Shown here one piece after another: positions 15,528 through 18,257 of a stretch of DNA of 18,257 nt. The stretch comes from CAZGSG01 sp964528095 (GTDB lineage Bacteria; Bacteroidota; Bacteroidia; Chitinophagales; Chitinophagaceae). The notes below the pieces were generated by a model that did not search any database, was not told where the DNA came from, and saw nothing but the letters and a program-made list of their open reading frames with translations. The stretch is from positions 1 through 18,257 of the forward strand of contig CAZGSG010000107.1 in the NCBI GenBank assembly GCA_964528095.1. Reading direction: 5' to 3'. Position numbers and translations under genes: made by a program. Position 1 is the first letter of the stretch. Each line of letters starts with the position of its first letter.

Positions 15528-15562
15528 CTGCGGAAAGCATATCGTTTTTTGTATTTCCGCAG
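15528..15562 (+). terminator. Hairpin between the M23 and peroxiredoxin genes
   Basis: CTGCGGAAA (15528-15536) and TTTCCGCAG (15554-15562) are exact reverse complements, 9 bp, with a 17-base loop containing a T-run. It starts 12 bp after the M23 stop. No clear T-tract follows, so it may be a terminator, an attenuator or a 3'-end stabiliser. Confidence 0.4.
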
Positions 15563-15585
15563 TCAATTATTTATTCTAATTAACT

Positions 15586-16056
15586 ATGTCCACATTTTTA
15601 ACGGAAGGATCAAAAGCTCCGGTATTTTCAGGAACAGACCAGGATGGGAAAAAGATTGCTTTAAAAGATTATCTCGGCAAAAAAGTTGCGCTTTATTTTT
15701 ATCCGCAGGACGATACGCCCACCTGCACAATACAGGCCTGTAACTTGAGAGATAACTACAGTTTATTAAAAAAGAGCGGTATCACGGTCATCGGCGTTAG
15801 CCCCGATGACATAAAAAGTCATAAGAAATTTGAAGACAAATTCTCATTGCCCTTTACGCTGATCGCCGATACAGGACATGCTATTATTGATAAATACGGT
15901 GTCTGGGGTGAAAAACAATTATATGGTAGAAAGTACATGGGTCTTTACCGCACTACTTTTCTGATAGACGAAAAGGGAATTATCCGAAAGATTTATCTGC
16001 GTCCAAAAAATAAGGCGCATGCAGAAGAAATCATAAGGGATTTTGGAAACATGTAG
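15586..16056 (+). CDS. bcp: Peroxiredoxin of the BCP/PrxQ type
   Basis: A 156-aa thiol peroxidase that reduces hydrogen peroxide and organic hydroperoxides in the cytoplasm, usually with thioredoxin. The thioredoxin-like fold starts with a short GSKAPVFSGTDQDGKKIALKD segment. The active site is DDTPTCTIQACNLRD: C47 is the peroxidatic cysteine and C52 the resolving cysteine, the five-residue spacing seen in E. coli BCP (C46, C51). Further family features are ITVIGVSPDD, FTLIADTGHAIIDKYGVWGEK and the YRTTFLIDEKG strand with its arginine. Length is normal. Start ATG 15586 follows an AT-rich stretch and a hairpin. The stop codon TAG (16054-16056) lies inside a perfect palindrome, which may have replaced the native 3' end. 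Cytoplasmic location is inferred from the lack of a signal peptide. Confidence 0.95.
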   Translation: MSTFLTEGSKAPVFSGTDQDGKKIALKDYLGKKVALYFYPQDDTPTCTIQACNLRDNYSLLKKSGITVIGVSPDDIKSHKKFEDKFSLPFTLIADTGHAIIDKYGVWGEKQLYGRKYMGLYRTTFLIDEKGIIRKIYLRPKNKAHAEEIIRDFGNM

Positions 16057-16081
16057 AGACGCAATGCATTGCGTCTCTACA
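16052..16081. repeat. Perfect 30-bp palindrome overlapping the peroxiredoxin stop codon
   Basis: The left half, T then GTAGAGACGCAATG (16052-16066), is exactly reverse-complemented by 16067-16081, with ATGCAT at the centre. It is followed by the similar AATGCGTTGC (16081-16090) and an eight-T run (16095-16102). It resembles the dispersed GTAGAGACG...CGTCTCTAC palindromes I recall from cyanobacteria and some Bacteroidota, probably a short non-autonomous mobile repeat. As RNA it would form a strong hairpin and could end the peroxiredoxin transcript. Confidence 0.8.
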
Positions 16082-16124
16082 ATGCGTTGCCCGATTTTTT
16101 TTGAAACCCTTAATTTCGCCCTTC

Positions 16125-17336
16125 ATGCTATTCAGCAATATCATAGGCCAGGAAGAACTCAAAAAAGAGTTGCCCGAACTGATGCAGGACAATCGTCTTG
16201 CGCATGCATTGTTATTTCTTGGCAAGGAAGGAAGCGGCGCATTATCGCTGGCGCTGGCCTTTGCGCAATTCATCGTATGCGAAAAAGTGAGCGCAAAAAA
16301 TTTTGGTGATACAACGCCTTCTCTTTTTGGTGAGGCTGTGGATAATGTGGTTGTTCAACCCGCTCGGCTTACTGATGCCTGTGGGGTATGTGCTGCCTGC
16401 ACAAAAGCACAGCAATATGTACACCCGGATATTCATTTTTCCTACCCGGTGGTCACTAAAAAAGCGGGCACTCCTCCTATTAGTACTGATTATATCTCGG
16501 AATGGAGAGAATTCATCAAATTGTATCCTTACGGAAATGTATACGACTGGCTTCAGTTTATAGGCGCAGAAAATAAGCAAGGGAATATTACAGCTAATGA
16601 ATGTAATGACATCATCCGCAAACTGAACCTGAAGAGTTTTGAAAGTGAGTACAAGATCCTGGTGCTCTGGATGCCGGAATACCTGGGTAACGAAGGAAAT
16701 AAATTACTAAAAGTAATTGAAGAGCCTCCACCCAATACTCTTTTCCTGCTGGTAGCCGAAAATGAATCCCTGGTATTGCAAACAATACTGAGCCGTTGCC
16801 AGTTGGTGAGAGTACCTGCCCTGGAAACCAAAGAAGTGGAGGAAGCCCTGGTCAGTCGCCACAAAACAGACCCCGTGATCGCCCGGCAGGTAGCAGGTGT
16901 GAGCGAAGGAAACTACCGCGAAGCCATGCAGCTGGTGCAACATGCGGATGAGGATTGGCAAAGTCTTTTAAAAGACTGGTTGAATGCTATTTTAAGAACC
17001 GGACCGATTGCCCAGACAAAGTGGGTGGAAGAGGTGAGTAAACTGGGTCGTGAAAAACAGAAGCAATTCCTGCGCTATTTTAATCATATTCTGGAGCAGG
17101 CCATACGCTACCGGGTGATGGGCGACAGTCTGAATCTTTCTGAAACGGAAAAGGATTTTGCCCGAAAATTGAATAGTAAGATCGCCGATATTGCTCAGCA
17201 GCAAGCTATTGTGGAGGAATTGGACAAAGCTGCTTACTACATCGAGCGAAACGCCAATGCCAAAATGCTCTTTCATGCCCTTACCATCAAGATATACCAT
17301 ATCATTCAGGACAAAATTGTATTTTTGGTAGACTAG
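16125..17336 (+). CDS. holB: DNA polymerase III delta' subunit
   Basis: HolB is a subunit of the clamp loader that opens the sliding clamp at primed DNA. From ATG 16125 the protein is 403 aa; the frame is open from TTG 16101, but MLFSNIIGQEELKKEL is the usual start of this family. The first AAA+ region has LAHALLFLGKEGSGALSLALAFAQ (27-48). The Walker A lysine is absent (GKEGSGAL), as expected for delta', which does not hydrolyse ATP. A zinc site is formed by C86, C89 and C92 in DACGVCAAC, with a further Cys at 52 and an HPD at 100-102. EYKILVLWMPEYLGNEGNKLLKVIEEPP (175-202) and ILSRCQ (SRC, 223-225) are the central AAA+ and sensor-1 motifs. The C-terminal 150 residues are helical, fitting the collar domain. 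The PSP1-domain gene follows, the same order as holB-yaaT in Bacillus. Confidence 0.93.
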   Translation: MLFSNIIGQEELKKELPELMQDNRLAHALLFLGKEGSGALSLALAFAQFIVCEKVSAKNFGDTTPSLFGEAVDNVVVQPARLTDACGVCAACTKAQQYVHPDIHFSYPVVTKKAGTPPISTDYISEWREFIKLYPYGNVYDWLQFIGAENKQGNITANECNDIIRKLNLKSFESEYKILVLWMPEYLGNEGNKLLKVIEEPPPNTLFLLVAENESLVLQTILSRCQLVRVPALETKEVEEALVSRHKTDPVIARQVAGVSEGNYREAMQLVQHADEDWQSLLKDWLNAILRTGPIAQTKWVEEVSKLGREKQKQFLRYFNHILEQAIRYRVMGDSLNLSETEKDFARKLNSKIADIAQQQAIVEELDKAAYYIERNANAKMLFHALTIKIYHIIQDKIVFLVD

Positions 17337-17620
17337 GGCCCGGATTTAAAAAATCGGGTTCATAGTTCAGAGTAGGGAAAGAGTAATTTGTGAGCCGGTG
17401 CAGTACATATTTTTTGTTTTTATCATGTCTTATTTTTCAGTCCATATATTCATTCATAACTCGTTCTCTTTGCTGAATAGCGAACAGGACATAAAAGAAT
17501 GAAACTGTGATCTGTCTCCACTGTTGAAACTATGGAGACAGGAATGAGGCTTAATAGATATTCTGCAACCTGATCTTTTACCTTCCTCTCTGTCATTTTT
17601 AAGCGTAAAAATTTTACTTA
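17337..17620 (+). other. Gap between holB and the PSP1-domain gene
   Basis: No gene is visible in 284 bp. The gap has a weak hairpin right after holB (CCCGGATTT/AAATCGGG with one bulge, 17339-17358), a 9-bp inverted repeat CTGTCTCCA/TGGAGACAG (17512-17520 and 17533-17541), and GTAAAA-A-TTTTAC (17605-17617) just before the ATG. No clear TAnnTTTG promoter was found. The gap could hold a leader RNA or small RNA, but nothing proves it. Confidence 0.5.
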
Positions 17621-18257
17621 ATGGGATGTAGTAGTTGTAGTACCTCTACCGGAGGTAAGCCAGGCGGTTGCAAAAGTAATGGCGGCTGTAGTACCGGTGG
17701 ATGTAACAGGATGAATACGCACGATTGGCTGCGCAACCTGCCGATGGCAGATATCAATAGTTACTGTAAAGTAATAGAGGTGAGTTTCAATAAAGGCACC
17801 CGCAAAGATTTTTTTCGTAATGTGACCTTACAGGAATTTGAAAAGGGTGAACTGATATCTGTAGAAGGTGTAAGTGGTTTTGATGTAGGAGAAGTGTCGC
17901 TGACCGGCGAGATCGTTCGTTTGCAAATGAAAAAACGGGGGGTTAAGGAAGACAATGCGGAAATGAAAAAAGTCTTACGTCCTTCTACCGACCGGGATAT
18001 AGACCTGATGAACCAGAATAAATCCCGTGAACCGGAAGCTGTGATCCGTAGTCGCGCCATTGCCAAACAACTCCGGCTCGATATGAAGATCAGCCAGGTA
18101 GAGATGCAGGCAGATGGAAGAAAGGCAACTTTTTTCTATATCGCTGATGGCCGGGTCGATTTTCGCGAACTGATCAAGGTATATGCGTCCGAATTCAAAG
18201 TAAAAGTGGAAATGCGCCAGATCGGTGCACGCCAGGAAGCCGCCAAAGTGGGTGGTA
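17621..18257 (+). CDS. PSP1/RicT (YaaT)-family protein, 3' end beyond the window
   Basis: The frame is open from ATG 17621 to the right edge: 212 codons and one extra base. In Bacillus, RicT (YaaT) forms a Fe-S- and FAD-containing complex with RicA and RicF that supports mRNA maturation and phosphorelay control; in Bacteroidota the role is not established. The core of the family is visible: VSFNKGTRKDFFRN, EFEKGELISVEGVSGFDVGEVSLTG, RSRAIAKQLRLDMKISQVEMQADGRKATFFYIADGRVDFRELIK and RQIGARQEAAKVGG. In this family the cysteine-rich CGRxLCC motif normally follows immediately, so the cut falls just before it. The N-terminus is rich in Cys, Gly and Ser (MGCSSCSTSTGG, then Cys at 17, 23 and 28), an extra cysteine set that Bacillus RicT does not have as far as I recall. 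Its position next to holB repeats the Bacillus order. Confidence 0.9.
   Translation, partial: MGCSSCSTSTGGKPGGCKSNGGCSTGGCNRMNTHDWLRNLPMADINSYCKVIEVSFNKGTRKDFFRNVTLQEFEKGELISVEGVSGFDVGEVSLTGEIVRLQMKKRGVKEDNAEMKKVLRPSTDRDIDLMNQNKSREPEAVIRSRAIAKQLRLDMKISQVEMQADGRKATFFYIADGRVDFRELIKVYASEFKVKVEMRQIGARQEAAKVGG

Noticed and set aside
1..18257. CRISPR array, insertion sequence, prophage, tRNA or rRNA gene
   Set aside because: I saw no regularly spaced repeats, transposase or integrase reading frame, or tRNA-like T-loop/acceptor pattern on either strand.

Overview
The window looks like chromosomal DNA of a Bacteroidota bacterium, most likely a Chitinophagaceae-type organism (family level is inference). 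The evidence is the almost complete absence of Shine-Dalgarno sequences, several -7 boxes of the Bacteroidota form TAnnTTTG, a carbamoyl-phosphate synthase large subunit without the C-terminal allosteric domain, a ComEC without a recognisable nuclease site, and a holB gene followed by a PSP1-domain gene. Nothing points to a phage, plasmid, insertion sequence, CRISPR array or tRNA/rRNA gene.

Layout. Positions 1-1077 hold the 3' part of a lutB-type iron-sulfur protein of lactate oxidation, followed 26 bp later by a polysaccharide-deacetylase-like gene with a TTG start. Then come three minus-strand genes, read right to left: comEC (7332-5239), purH (5157-3619, with its own promoter at the 3' end of comEC) and an EamA/DMT transporter (3560-2523) whose start codon is unclear. 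A 397-bp divergent regulatory region (7333-7729) with direct and inverted repeats separates comEC from a plus-strand cluster. That cluster holds an unrecognised 161-aa soluble protein, a perfect-stem terminator, an unrecognised seven-helix membrane protein, a sensor-less HisKA_3 histidine kinase that overlaps the membrane gene, and a NarL/LuxR response regulator. It ends at a perfect 20-bp-stem terminator shared with the convergent carB gene (13281-10456).

After a 419-bp AT-rich gap come an M23 (LytM) peptidase with a lysine-rich tail, a BCP-type peroxiredoxin whose stop codon lies inside a perfect palindrome, the DNA polymerase III delta' subunit gene (holB), and the 5' part of a PSP1/RicT-family gene with a cysteine-rich N-terminus that runs off the right edge.

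Most genes are housekeeping: purine and pyrimidine precursor synthesis (purH, carB), replication (holB), DNA uptake (comEC), envelope (M23, deacetylase), redox defence (bcp) and lactate oxidation (lutB). The part least explained by known biology is the block 7333-10383. There, an orphan small protein and an orphan seven-helix protein sit with a two-component pair whose kinase has no sensor domain of its own, behind an unusually structured control region. I propose, as inference only, that the membrane protein is the missing sensor of this kinase.
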